Positions 9,007-16,013 are shown, counted from the stretch's first letter. The stretch: DNA of 64,000 nucleotides from Marinomonas sp. THO17 (GCF_040436405.1 NZ_AP031575.1:3599501-3663500), one strand, 5' to 3'. The notes: a model not told the origin generated them from the sequence alone. Made by a program: numbers and translations.

Positions 9007-9726
9007 ATGCCCGAGGTTTTTTCATGTGATTCTGATTGGCTTTGGTCGGGGAGCATTATTCCGCCCTGCTAGGCGGGTAACTTTACGGTGCCTGAGAGTT
9101 CTTGGTTTTCCTTTGAATGGCTTTGGTTGGGGAGCATTATTCCGCTCTGCTGAGCGGGTAACTTTTGTCTAGCGCCACAAAAGTTACCAAAAAGTCGCTT
9201 TAATCCTTTCGCGCAATCAGGATCGCGTCGAGAATTTTCACCAGTGGCTCATTATCTCTTTTTACGTTTAAAAGCGTTTCATATCTGATGAACTCTCATG
9301 TTTCTTCCCATTATCTAAAAAAAGCTTTTTCAAGGTAAAGGTTAGGGTGGGATCAGTCCAGCAGCCGCAAATGAACTCGTCATTAACAATCTGTAGGTCT
9401 GTTAAGTGTCGCGTCATCAGGTACTGCTATTTAGTTTTTATAAAGTGGTAGGTGGGAATACAACTTTGATTTACAGTAAAAGTTGTATTTTGGTTTTTAT
9501 AGAGCAAGTCTAATGTTTCCTGTGCCTGAGAGGTCTTTTGTTTTCTCTGGTTGGCTTTGGTTGGGGGGCTTTTTTCCGCCTTTTCATTCTGGGGAAGATT
9601 ACCGTTGCAGCGAAACAACTCTTTTGAAGAGATGTTGTCAGATGAAAAAATCAGGGCAAATTTATCTAATTTGTTGGAAATATCTCTTGTGGGTTTTTAA
9701 AAGGTTCGCTATGCATGGTAAACCAA
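9006..9726. repeat. G-repeat copies and related modules; no gene
   Basis: Two G repeats in tandem (9006-9090, 9091-9235), the module seen at 7670-7745 (9275-9370), then a copy of the 5281-5390 block (GTACTGCTATTTAGTTTTTA, AAGTGGTAGGTGGGAATACA, AGTAAAAGTTGTATTTTG) at about 9395-9495, and a partial G repeat at 9521-9600. Open frames of 60-90 codons here are repeat-encoded and lack RBS or family features, so none is called. Confidence 0.7.
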
Positions 9727-9774
9727 GTTTAAAGGGTAAAAAGTTTAAAGGGTAAAAAGTTTACAAGGTAAATT
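9727..9774. repeat. 16-bp tandem repeat downstream of hipA
   Basis: Three units of GTTTAAAGGGTAAAAA, the third degenerate (GTTTACAAGGTAAATT), lie 3' of hipA. Slippage is the simplest origin. No function is visible. Confidence 0.8.
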
Positions 9775-9796
9775 ATAAAGATGTCTTTGGGAGATA

Positions 9797-11050
9797 TTAA
9801 ATTCGAAAATCCTTATGAAGCCTTTGCCAGTGCGCTCTTAGGTGCTGTTTGTGCTCTTCATTCATCGGTAGGTTTTTTAAAGCCTCAGGCCAAAGGCTTC
9901 TGGCTTTTTGCATGGCATCGTCCAAATGCGGCTTGATCGCTCGCCATGGGATATCTGATTTTATCGCCCAATGTTCAAAGTGTTTATAGGAGACACCGTA
10001 CCAAGCCTTTGTCTTTGCAAGGTTCAGGGCAAAGTGCTGTTCGTTTTCAAGATAAACGCTAGTGGTCACTATGTCGTATGCAGGTGAGAGTTTGGCTGTG
10101 ACTTGATCTGCATACAGTAAGCTCCAGTTTTTTAAATGGGCGTCGCCGTTTGCTAATAGGATGTTGGCAAGTAAACGACGGGCGAGTTGCTGGACATCAC
10201 TTAAACCATCACCGGAAAACTGATACAGGATTTTTGCTATTTGCTCGTAGTTGCCGGAGTTGTATTTTTCGTGTGGGTATTTTACTAGCACTTGAGCAAA
10301 GTCTTCCATGTGAATGCGCTGGTCGTCACGTCGATCAAATCGCTTTATAGCGAAGGCCAATTTCTCATCCGGAAGGTTGATTTGAGGAAGCTTGTCTAAC
10401 AGGCCTATCTCGACCAATTTTATTTCAGGAATATTCACGCCTATAAGAGAGGCGAGAGTCATGGCTGTGAACTCGTTGGCGGGTACTTCCTTGTGTTTAG
10501 TGGAAGGTGTTTTCACAATCCAATCGCCAAGCACATTGTCTTGCGACAAGTTGTATCGTCCGTCTTTTTCCTTCATGGAAAACTTCATTTGAACACCAGC
10601 CAAGGAAAACTTGTTTTCTTGGCTGAGTTTGTCGAATTTAACCGCTTTTACTTGGTCATGAGATGAGAATAAATGTAGAGGAACATCTTCAGGCTCCATC
10701 GGTTCAGCGACTAATGCGCCCGGTAGATCCATGCCCAGATAAGACAAAATATGAAACTCATTATCAACATGGGTTTTGAGTCCTTGAGCGATCAGCTCTC
10801 GCAAAGAACCTTCAGGCAATAGATTAGACAAAATAGGGTGCAAGCGTTGGTTAGTCGCCCATGGCTCAGATAGCATTTTATCTGCACGCGGAAAATTTGG
10901 ATGGGTGGTTAAGCTAAAAGTGGGGCGCGCTATATTAGATTGAAAGCTTTCAGCAAAATGAAGAACATTACGTCCATTTTTTGCCCCTGCCAAATACCCC
11001 ACTAGATGACCATGTAACGTTAACTTAAGAACACTAATTTCCGTTGTCAT
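9797..11050 (-). CDS. hipA: HipA-family serine/threonine kinase toxin
   Basis: About 417 residues from the ATG at 11050, preferred over the ATG at 11062 because GGAG lies six bases before it. HipA kinases phosphorylate glutamyl-tRNA synthetase or related targets and induce dormancy. Visible elements: the N-terminal subdomain (GHLVGYLAG), the ejectable-loop region SLAGVQMKFS, the ATP/substrate region IVKTPS, the catalytic loop NGDAHLKNWSL (around 300-311) and the metal-binding AYDI just after. Complete, with no frameshift. The start overlaps the end of hipB, the usual antitoxin-first order. The pair runs against all other genes in the accessory region. Confidence 0.93.
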   Translation of the reverse strand: MTTEISVLKLTLHGHLVGYLAGAKNGRNVLHFAESFQSNIARPTFSLTTHPNFPRADKMLSEPWATNQRLHPILSNLLPEGSLRELIAQGLKTHVDNEFHILSYLGMDLPGALVAEPMEPEDVPLHLFSSHDQVKAVKFDKLSQENKFSLAGVQMKFSMKEKDGRYNLSQDNVLGDWIVKTPSTKHKEVPANEFTAMTLASLIGVNIPEIKLVEIGLLDKLPQINLPDEKLAFAIKRFDRRDDQRIHMEDFAQVLVKYPHEKYNSGNYEQIAKILYQFSGDGLSDVQQLARRLLANILLANGDAHLKNWSLLYADQVTAKLSPAYDIVTTSVYLENEQHFALNLAKTKAWYGVSYKHFEHWAIKSDIPWRAIKPHLDDAMQKARSLWPEALKNLPMNEEHKQHLRAHWQRLHKDFRI

Positions 11051-11387
11051 CTTCGTCTCCATCTTTGTCTTCTAGTAGTCCTTTCCATGGATCATCCGAT
11101 AGTTTTTTTTGTTCATCAGCATAAGTTGGCTGTTTGTGCAGTAGAGATGTGTCGTGGTCATCAGTTTCAAGTACGGTTAAAACGGCTGTGAGTTTTTCTT
11201 TTGGAATCAGCATGACGTCACTGTTTAGGCCCTTGGCAATCAGTTCAAGCGTATCGAGCCTTGGGTTGCCTTTTGCTTCAAGCCGTTGGTATTGCTGTCT
11301 AGAAATACCAATACGCATTAGCATGTCATTCTGCTTGAGTTTCAGTGCTAAGCGGCGATGTTTGATTTGCTGTAGTAGGTTTATCAT
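11034..11387 (-). CDS. hipB: HipB-type antitoxin, XRE helix-turn-helix
   Basis: 117 residues from the ATG at 11387. An upstream in-frame ATG at 11426 is rejected because two operator-like repeats would then lie in the coding region. Residues ~5-65 form an HTH (LALKLKQNDMLMRIGISRQQYQRLEAKGN over two stretches); the C-terminal half is acidic (DKDGDEDDNGN) and probably disordered, like the HipB tail. It binds HipA and represses the operon. Neither candidate start has a good RBS. Confidence 0.88.
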   Translation of the reverse strand: MINLLQQIKHRRLALKLKQNDMLMRIGISRQQYQRLEAKGNPRLDTLELIAKGLNSDVMLIPKEKLTAVLTVLETDDHDTSLLHKQPTYADEQKKLSDDPWKGLLEDKDGDEDDNGN

Positions 11388-11389
11388 AA

Positions 11390-11465
11390 GGAAACTAATA
11401 AGTTGCTTTTTAATATATGGAAACATATTAGTTGCTTTTTATTTATAAGACAACTTAGGAGTTTC
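11390..11465. promoter_or_regulatory. Triple operator-like repeat upstream of hipBA
   Basis: GGAAACTAATAAGTTGC (11390-11406) and GGAAACATATTAGTTGC (11419-11435) are direct copies; a third, inverted copy GACAACTTAGGAGTTTC lies at 11449-11465. Centres are 29 and 30 bp apart. Each unit is itself partly palindromic (GAAAC...GTTGC). The location directly before hipB fits autoregulation by HipB. Inferred from sequence only. Confidence 0.65.
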
Positions 11466-11482
11466 TTTTTCTGGGTTGAATG

Positions 11483-11805
11483 TGTAGAGAGTCACCAAAA
11501 ATCAGTTTATTCATACCGTTTATTTTTCATCCTTCCCACATATTGCTCGTTTTGCTTAAAAAAAGACCGCAGTATTGCGCGTTTGCGCTGGAAGAAAAAT
11601 AAGAAGTCTCTTAGTATCAATGGATAAGAATATCTCCAGCAAAAATAACGCGCTGTGGGTAAATGTGTAAACGCGCACGCTGGTTTTTCCAGTTTTGGAT
11701 TTTGTTAATAGCTTTATAAAAGCATTACTTTTCAATTGCTTATAAAAGTATTAACGAAGTTTTGGAATTGTCTAAACGCGCATGCGTACTATTAAAATGT
11801 TATGC
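11483..11805 (+). repeat. R330 repeat, copy C
   Basis: Contains all shared blocks (GTGTAGAGAGTCACCAAAAA, TTTATTTTTCATCCTTCCCA, CGCGTTTGCGCTGG, TTAGTATCAATGGATAAGAA, ACGCGCACGCTGG, TATAAAAGTATTAACGAA) and ends AAACGCGCATGCGTACT then GTTATGC (11799-11805). One base breaks the GCGCATGCGC palindrome. It runs into a cassette gene. Confidence 0.75.
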
Positions 11806-11834
11806 AAATTATCGTTGTAGAAAGGTTTATCGAC

Positions 11835-12173
11835 ATGGATTTTTCAAAAATTGAAGATATTGAACTGGAGTATGAATATAAGAGGCATGAAGTTTCAGAT
11901 TACTACTCTCAGATTCAAGGTGAGTCTGGGCGAACAATTTCACCAGATAAAAATAACATTCGGTTTTCTGTTCAAAATAACGATGTGGCCTCTGATAACG
12001 AGGTTTATCAAATTATTCTAAACAAAGAAGATAATTGCTTGTATGTGAAGGGTGATTTTTTTACCACCCCAGAAAATTGGTATGAGTCAACCCTTGAATA
12101 TCATAGTGATCATGTAGCTCTTATATCAGAAGATGAAGATGAGAAAATGATTTTGAAGTGCTGGCTCGCATAA
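11835..12173 (+). CDS. Hypothetical small acidic cassette protein
   Basis: 112 residues from ATG 11835, chosen because GAAAGG stands nine bases before it; an upstream in-frame ATG at 11802 falls within the GTTATGC core. The protein is acidic and hydrophilic, with beta-strand-like segments (YQIILNKEDNCLYVKGDFF) and a DHVALISEDEDEKMILKCWLA end. No signal or membrane segment. Family not recognised. The TAA stop opens attC-like site 2. Confidence 0.65.
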   Translation: MDFSKIEDIELEYEYKRHEVSDYYSQIQGESGRTISPDKNNIRFSVQNNDVASDNEVYQIILNKEDNCLYVKGDFFTTPENWYESTLEYHSDHVALISEDEDEKMILKCWLA

Positions 12174-12287
12174 CAAGTTGCTGCACACTGACACATACTG
12201 CTACGCTCGTTTTTGTGTCTGTCGCTGCGCGCCATTTTTACACAAAAACGTTCTCCGCAGTACGTTCAGGTGAGCAAGGTGTTAAGA
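12171..12287 (+). other. attC-like recombination site 2
   Basis: TAACAAG overlaps the stop codon; L'' TTGCTGCAC (12178-12186) pairs with GTGAGCAA (12270-12277) leaving one extrahelical G, and the site ends in GTTAAGA (12281-12287). About 117 bp, with complementary internal blocks containing CTACGCTCG and GTCGCTGCG. Form and position are those of an integron attC. Confidence 0.8.
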
Positions 12288-12297
12288 GGCCATAGGC

Positions 12298-12657
12298 ATG
12301 GATAATCGAATAAAGGTCTTTGAAATTGATAGGTCTAAGCCGCTTTCAATTAGAAAGGGACAACCAAACGATAGACCAGAAGAATTATTAATTAAACTTG
12401 TTGATTATTTTAGAAATGATGAAACTGTAGAAAAGTCAGTTTTAGGGCTAGTCGAATTCGCTGACGCTCCTGTTTTAGGATTATTTGCTTATGTAGTCGG
12501 TGTTTATGGTTCTGAAAATAGTCGAGTAATACCTGATCTTAAAAATATTACTTTTCAAGTTAATATGGAAAGGTGGCCAATTGTATTTGCAGATATGGAA
12601 TTTGAAAGCGGGTTAGTTTCAGACCAAAATTTCGTTATATATGATAAACACTCTTAA
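12298..12657 (+). CDS. Hypothetical cassette protein
   Basis: 119 residues, ATG preceded by GAGG at eight bases. Soluble alpha/beta character: ELLIKLVDYFRNDETVEKSV suggests a helix, and APVLGLFAYVVGVYG and WPIVFADMEF strands. No signal peptide or membrane segment. Family not recognised. It lies between attC-like sites 2 and 3 in the cassette orientation, with its stop codon merged into site 3. Confidence 0.65.
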   Translation: MDNRIKVFEIDRSKPLSIRKGQPNDRPEELLIKLVDYFRNDETVEKSVLGLVEFADAPVLGLFAYVVGVYGSENSRVIPDLKNITFQVNMERWPIVFADMEFESGLVSDQNFVIYDKHS

Positions 12658-12756
12658 CAAATTGGTGAAGTTCGCTCGGGAAAAAGACACCCTCGCTGGA
12701 CTCCCGACTCCCGACTCCCGACTCCCGTGCTCTCGCAATTTACCAAAACGTTAAGT
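12655..12756 (+). other. attC-like recombination site 3 with 7-bp tandem repeat
   Basis: TAACAAATTGGTGAA at the left pairs with AATTTACCAAAA at the right with one unpaired G; the core is GTTAAGT (12750-12756). The central part holds four tandem ACTCCCG units (about 12699-12726), which is unusual for the variable terminal structure of an attC. Confidence 0.75.
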
Positions 12757-12761
12757 GAACG

Positions 12762-13073
12762 ATGAAAGACGTAGATCAAGAGCTAAAACTATATATCACA
12801 CAAGCTCTCCATGAAATTGAAAAGACTGGAGATATTGTTTTGGTTTCGCCTGTTCTTGAAGGCGCAGCAAGGACGATTGCTGAAAAAACAAAAGAGGCTT
12901 ATATCGGAGAGATTTTCTCACATGAGGAGTTAGTTTTCTTTAGACAGTTGGTCGCGGAAGCTGCTCATAACGACAAACTATTTTGTGGGGAGCTACAGGC
13001 GACAACTGGTTATACCAAAGATACAGTGGAGGAACTTCTTGAAAAACTTAGAGGTCTCACAAGCTATTACTAA
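12762..13073 (+). CDS. Hypothetical helical cassette protein
   Basis: 103 residues; ATG only five bases after the GTTAAGT core, without a clear RBS. Almost wholly helical (LKLYITQALHEIEKTGDIV, LEGAARTIAEKTKEAYIG, FFRQLVAEAAHNDKLFCGEL, DTVEELLEKLRG). No membrane segments. Family not recognised. Same orientation as the other cassettes. Confidence 0.65.
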   Translation: MKDVDQELKLYITQALHEIEKTGDIVLVSPVLEGAARTIAEKTKEAYIGEIFSHEELVFFRQLVAEAAHNDKLFCGELQATTGYTKDTVEELLEKLRGLTSYY

Positions 13074-13085
13074 GAACAAATCACT

Positions 13086-13163
13086 TAACAAGCACATTAA
13101 AAATCGCCCACAAAAAGCGTGGACTAGACTCGCTATCGCTCGCCTTTTTTGTGGGTGTTATGC
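13086..13163 (+). other. attC-like recombination site 4
   Basis: TAACAAG (13086-13092) on the left, GTTATGC (13157-13163) on the right. The main stem is CGCCCACAAAAAGCG (from 13105) with CGCCTTTTTTGTGGGTG, around the loop GACTAGACTCGCTATCGCTC. The stem is set back about 12 bases from the left core, so this site is less canonical than 1-3. Confidence 0.65.
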
Positions 13164-13181
13164 AAAGGAAACTAGGAAGCC

Positions 13182-13586
13182 ATGATCGATAAAGAAGACA
13201 CAATAAAGCGGCTGGTTAAAGCATATCCTGGCTACCGTGAACAGCTAGAGAAGACAATGGGCTCTTATCTAGGTCTTGATGGCGAAATATTGTGGATATT
13301 TCTTATATCTAACCCACTGTCAGATTTAGTATGTATAAATTTTGAGAATGGAAACTATGAAAATTCAGACGCATTATTCCTAGAAGTAGAGGCCTTAATC
13401 GATCAAGGCACTCAGGAAGTCAAAGATATAATATGTACTGGATTCTTGGAGTCTCTACAAAATCAAACGAAGCTTGCTGGTAAGTACTGGGCTCCTTTGT
13501 TAGGTAAACAAGCTACAGAATTTTGCCAAGCTATGGATGAGTTTTATGGTGTCAAAACAGAAGGGTTACCTTGCTACAATGCATAA
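13182..13586 (+). CDS. Hypothetical cassette protein, resembles DUF7674-type
   Basis: 134 residues, ATG preceded by AGGAAG. N-terminal helix (IKRLVKAYPGYREQLEKTMG), central ILWIFLISNPLSDLV, then ALFLEVEALIDQGTQEVKDI followed by TGFLESL and KYWAPLLGKQATEFCQAM. This layout recalls the small DUF7674 family, a comparison from memory and not tested. Function unknown. Its stop lies in TAACAAG (13584-13590), the left half of an attC with no matching right half nearby. Confidence 0.65.
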   Translation: MIDKEDTIKRLVKAYPGYREQLEKTMGSYLGLDGEILWIFLISNPLSDLVCINFENGNYENSDALFLEVEALIDQGTQEVKDIICTGFLESLQNQTKLAGKYWAPLLGKQATEFCQAMDEFYGVKTEGLPCYNA

Positions 13587-13694
13587 CAAGTTTGTAGATA
13601 AATAGGGCCGGAGAACCTCACAGGACACACATTAAGAATGTGCCAGTAAATCCAAGGCTTTTAGCATGTGTGTCCTGCTAATTCCTCTTTAGGT
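13587..13694. other. Half attC and a long hairpin
   Basis: After TAACAAGTTTGTAG, no partner arm is found. Instead a perfect 12-bp inverted repeat, CAGGACACACAT (13623-13634) and ATGTGTGTCCTG (13668-13679), encloses 33 bases. It may be a transcription terminator (no T-run), or the stem of a rearranged recombination site. Confidence 0.6.
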
Positions 13695-14055
13695 TTGATC
13701 AGTGTAGTGACATCAGGCATAGCATGTAGAGAGTCACCAAAAAACGGCACGTCCATGCAGTTTATTTTTCATCTTTTTAGGGTGTTGCTCGTTTGTATCA
13801 AGCAAGATCAAAAAATACGTGTTTTGTACTGGCAGAATTAAAAAAGTCTACTAGTATCAATTAGTAAGAATATCCGTAGCAAAAAAACAGGCTGTGCTTA
13901 CCTAAAAGAAGGATGAAATAACGCGCACGCTGGTTTTTTCAGTTTTGGATTTTGTTAATAGTTTATAAAAATATTATTTTTCAACTGCTTATAAAGGTAT
14001 TGGCGAAATTTTTTAATTGTCTAAACGCGCATGCGCACTATTAAAAATGTTATAA
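13695..14055 (+). repeat. R330 repeat, copy D
   Basis: Mixes blocks of copy B (GCATGTAGAGAGTCACCAAA, GTATCAAGCAAGATCAAAAA) with blocks of copy A (GTGCTTACCTAAAA, ACGCGCACGCTGG, CAGTTTTGGATTTTG), so the family is mosaic. Ends TCTAAACGCGCATGCGCACT then GTTATAA (14049-14055), 25 bp before a lipoprotein gene. Confidence 0.75.
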
Positions 14056-14079
14056 CTAAATCGCAAAAGGAGATTTTAA

Positions 14080-14649
14080 ATGAAAATTAAAATAGCCGCA
14101 GTGATTGTTTTCTTACTGTCTGGTTGCGCGAGCCTTCAAAGCCCTCGAGAAACAAATATAGCTGTAAGTACTCTTCTAGACGAAATCCAAATTGCAATAA
14201 ATGAGATCGATGCAAGAACAGGTGATGGATCTGGCCTTCCTCCTTTTAAGAATGCAGAGGTCAAATTAACAACTAAGGCAAAAATCTCCTCGGAAGGTAG
14301 TGCTTCACTGATTCTTTCAGGGGAAAAAAGTAAAACGTCAACAGATTCAAATGTTCTTACTTTAGAGCTTGTACCAAACCCTGCGACAGCCGAATTACTA
14401 TCCAAGGGTACAGGTCATGAAATTGCAGAATATGTAATTGCGGCGGTTACCGCAGTCGATGAAAAAGGGTTTCTTAAACTCAACTCGCTAACAGTAGAGG
14501 CGGGGCTTGAAGTCGTTCAGGCAGCTGGTGGTAATATTGAGGTAGAGTTAATAGGGATTACTGTTAAAGGTGGTCGTAAAGGAGAGTCTACTGAAAGCAA
14601 CAATCTAAAGCTAGTCTTTGCCTATCCGGCTGAGAAAGAATCAAAATGA
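14080..14649 (+). CDS. Cassette lipoprotein, possibly trypco2-like
   Basis: 189 residues with a strong AAGGAG seven bases before the ATG. A lipoprotein signal MKIKIAAVIVFLLSGC ends in lipobox LSGC, so it should be lipidated at Cys16 and exported. The mature part is helix STLLDEIQIAINEIDART, then strands FKNAEVKLTTKAKIS, SASLILSGEKSK and NVLTLELVP. This helix-plus-strands pattern recalls the trypco2 domain of conflict-related proteins, from memory and uncertain. The second half repeats the theme (ISEYVIAAVTAV-like helix, LKLNSLTVEAGLEVV). Last gene of the array. Confidence 0.75.
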   Translation: MKIKIAAVIVFLLSGCASLQSPRETNIAVSTLLDEIQIAINEIDARTGDGSGLPPFKNAEVKLTTKAKISSEGSASLILSGEKSKTSTDSNVLTLELVPNPATAELLSKGTGHEIAEYVIAAVTAVDEKGFLKLNSLTVEAGLEVVQAAGGNIEVELIGITVKGGRKGESTESNNLKLVFAYPAEKESK

Positions 14650-14653
14650 GTTA

Positions 14654-14728
14654 TAACAAGGCAAGCCAAAATCGTGGCATTTCATGCCACTGGACTCGCT
14701 ACACTCGCCTTTGCTTGCGGCGTCAACC
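14654..14728 (+). other. attC-like site 6 at the array end, degenerate core
   Basis: TAACAAGGCAAGCC on the left pairs through GCAAGC with GCTTGC (14713-14718); an inner hairpin GTGGCAT/ATGCCAC is perfect. The right core is GTCAACC instead of GTTA, so recombination here may be impaired. It is the last attC-like site before ordinary chromosomal genes. Confidence 0.65.
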
Positions 14729-14789
14729 CCCCAACCCACTTCTATACGCTCTACCTATCCTCAGCAAACCACTTCGCCTAAAGAACAAT

Positions 14790-14819
14790 GAACAGGGTTG
14801 TTAGAGCTCAACCCTGTTC
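14790..14819. terminator. Inverted repeat, probable terminator of the GNAT gene
   Basis: GAACAGGGTTG and CAACCCTGTTC, perfect 11-bp arms around an 8-base loop, lie between the array and the 3' end of the minus-strand GNAT gene. The T-run is short on both strands. Confidence 0.55.
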
Positions 14820-14833
14820 TTTGGTCGTTTTGG

Positions 14834-14923
14834 TCAGCAGATCATGCCTTCAATGTGTAGTATCGGTGTCTTGTTGTCATCGAAGATTCTGATCCAGCCT
14901 TTGTCTGTTTTTCCGTTGATTGG
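14834..14923 (-). pseudogene. In-frame C-terminal remnant after the GNAT stop
   Basis: Directly after the GNAT TAA, in the same frame, 29 codons read NGKTDKGWIRIFDDNKTP, then ILHIEGMIC and a stop. It looks like real protein sequence and not random, yet the paralogous GNAT gene has no such tail. It may be a fragment of a lost gene. Origin unknown. Confidence 0.3.
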
Positions 14924-15787
14924 TTAGCCAAGGGCTTGGTTGATCAAGGCAAATTGCATCATGTTTTGATCTTTTTGCGGTGCGTCTCCTCGGGACATTT
15001 GAACCACGGTATCCACTTGCGGCAACCCAACGGATTCCAGCCAAGGGCTAAGGCCTGTGTCGGCGGGTACGTCAATTCGAACAAAGTCTTTTATGTGGGT
15101 ATTGAGGCAATGAAGTATCAGGGCTTTGGCTTGATCTTGATGTTTTGTAATGACAGGGCCAATGGCATAACCCCGACCAAATTCACGGAGCAAGGCAAAG
15201 CCTTCAAGCTGACCATGCTGTTCAAGCACAACCCCTTGGGCGGATTTTAAAATCTCCGTCAAGGGTGCTCTACGGTTAAGGTCACAGGCTTGTTCGGCGA
15301 ATGCAAATGCCGTGGTGTAGTCTGTCGGTTCCATGGGACGTATGGATTCATTGGTGGCAAGAGGAACGGGATACAAGGCTGTGATGATGGCCTGATGTTG
15401 ATTCACTTCCCCAATGGCTTTGAACCCAAAGCTTTCATAAAGGGGTTGGCCTGAAGGCGTGGCAAACAACAGGGCACTTTTGTGATCGCCAATTTCATGG
15501 AGGATTTTCGACATGAGCTGACGGCCAATACCATTGCCTTGGAATTCTGGTGAGACAATGACCATACCCAGCGAGGAGAATTTGTCACCATGATTCCAAC
15601 ACAGGGCGGTGCCAATCGTTTGTCCGTCGTGTTCGGCAACAAATCCTACTCCTAAGTGTTCGACTAATTGCCAATCTTCCATCCTGTGTGGCCATTTCAC
15701 TATTTGAGAAAGAGCATAGGCGGCGGTTAAATCTGCCTCTGTCATCGGGCGGTAAGAAATGGTGATTGGGTGGTTCATTACAGTCAT
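14924..15787 (-). CDS. GNAT family N-acetyltransferase, two-domain
   Basis: 287 residues from the ATG at 15787, preferred over 15799 because GGAGG precedes it by five bases. The N-terminal half is a GNAT fold: TIGTALCWNHG, LGMVIVSPEFQGNGIGRQLM (acetyl-CoA loop Q-G-N-G-I-G-R), ATPSGQPLYESFGF. The C-terminal half resembles the accessory domain of such proteins: GFALLREFGRGYAIGPV, then GLPQVDTVVQM. It acetylates an unknown amine. It is a close relative of the next gene. Convergent with the cassette array. Confidence 0.88.
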   Translation of the reverse strand: MTVMNHPITISYRPMTEADLTAAYALSQIVKWPHRMEDWQLVEHLGVGFVAEHDGQTIGTALCWNHGDKFSSLGMVIVSPEFQGNGIGRQLMSKILHEIGDHKSALLFATPSGQPLYESFGFKAIGEVNQHQAIITALYPVPLATNESIRPMEPTDYTTAFAFAEQACDLNRRAPLTEILKSAQGVVLEQHGQLEGFALLREFGRGYAIGPVITKHQDQAKALILHCLNTHIKDFVRIDVPADTGLSPWLESVGLPQVDTVVQMSRGDAPQKDQNMMQFALINQALG

Positions 15788-16013
15788 GCTGGCCTCCATA
15801 AAATGTTGAGGTATTTTGGCGTCTGCAAGGAGGAAATTCTAGGAGATTCTTGCCAAAAACAAGGGCTTTAATGGAATTCGGTAGTAAGCGCTAAATCGCA
15901 ACATGAGAAGAGAGGAAATATGCCGAAACAGGCTTTAATAACGGCATAAAATAGTGAGGCCTGTCTTATCATTTATGGTGCAAATGGCGTGATGGGAGCA
16001 AGCTGTTTGATCA

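Noticed and set aside
8990..9172. 60-codon open frame (GFGRGALFRPARR-like)
   Set aside because: Repeats itself internally because two G copies are in tandem; a product of the repeat, not a gene.
9483..9755. 90-codon open frame upstream of the hipA 3' end
   Set aside because: Runs from one repeat into the 16-bp tandem repeat; no family features or RBS.
11403..11627. 74-codon open frame opposite hipB promoter
   Set aside because: Covers the operator-like repeats and R330; composition is that of noncoding DNA.
12699..12726. Possible CRISPR from ACTCCCG repeats
   Set aside because: The units are 7 bp with no spacers; a simple tandem repeat. No cas genes are present.
4866..14728. Prophage or classical transposon
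   Set aside because: No integrase, transposase, terminase or structural genes were found in the region.
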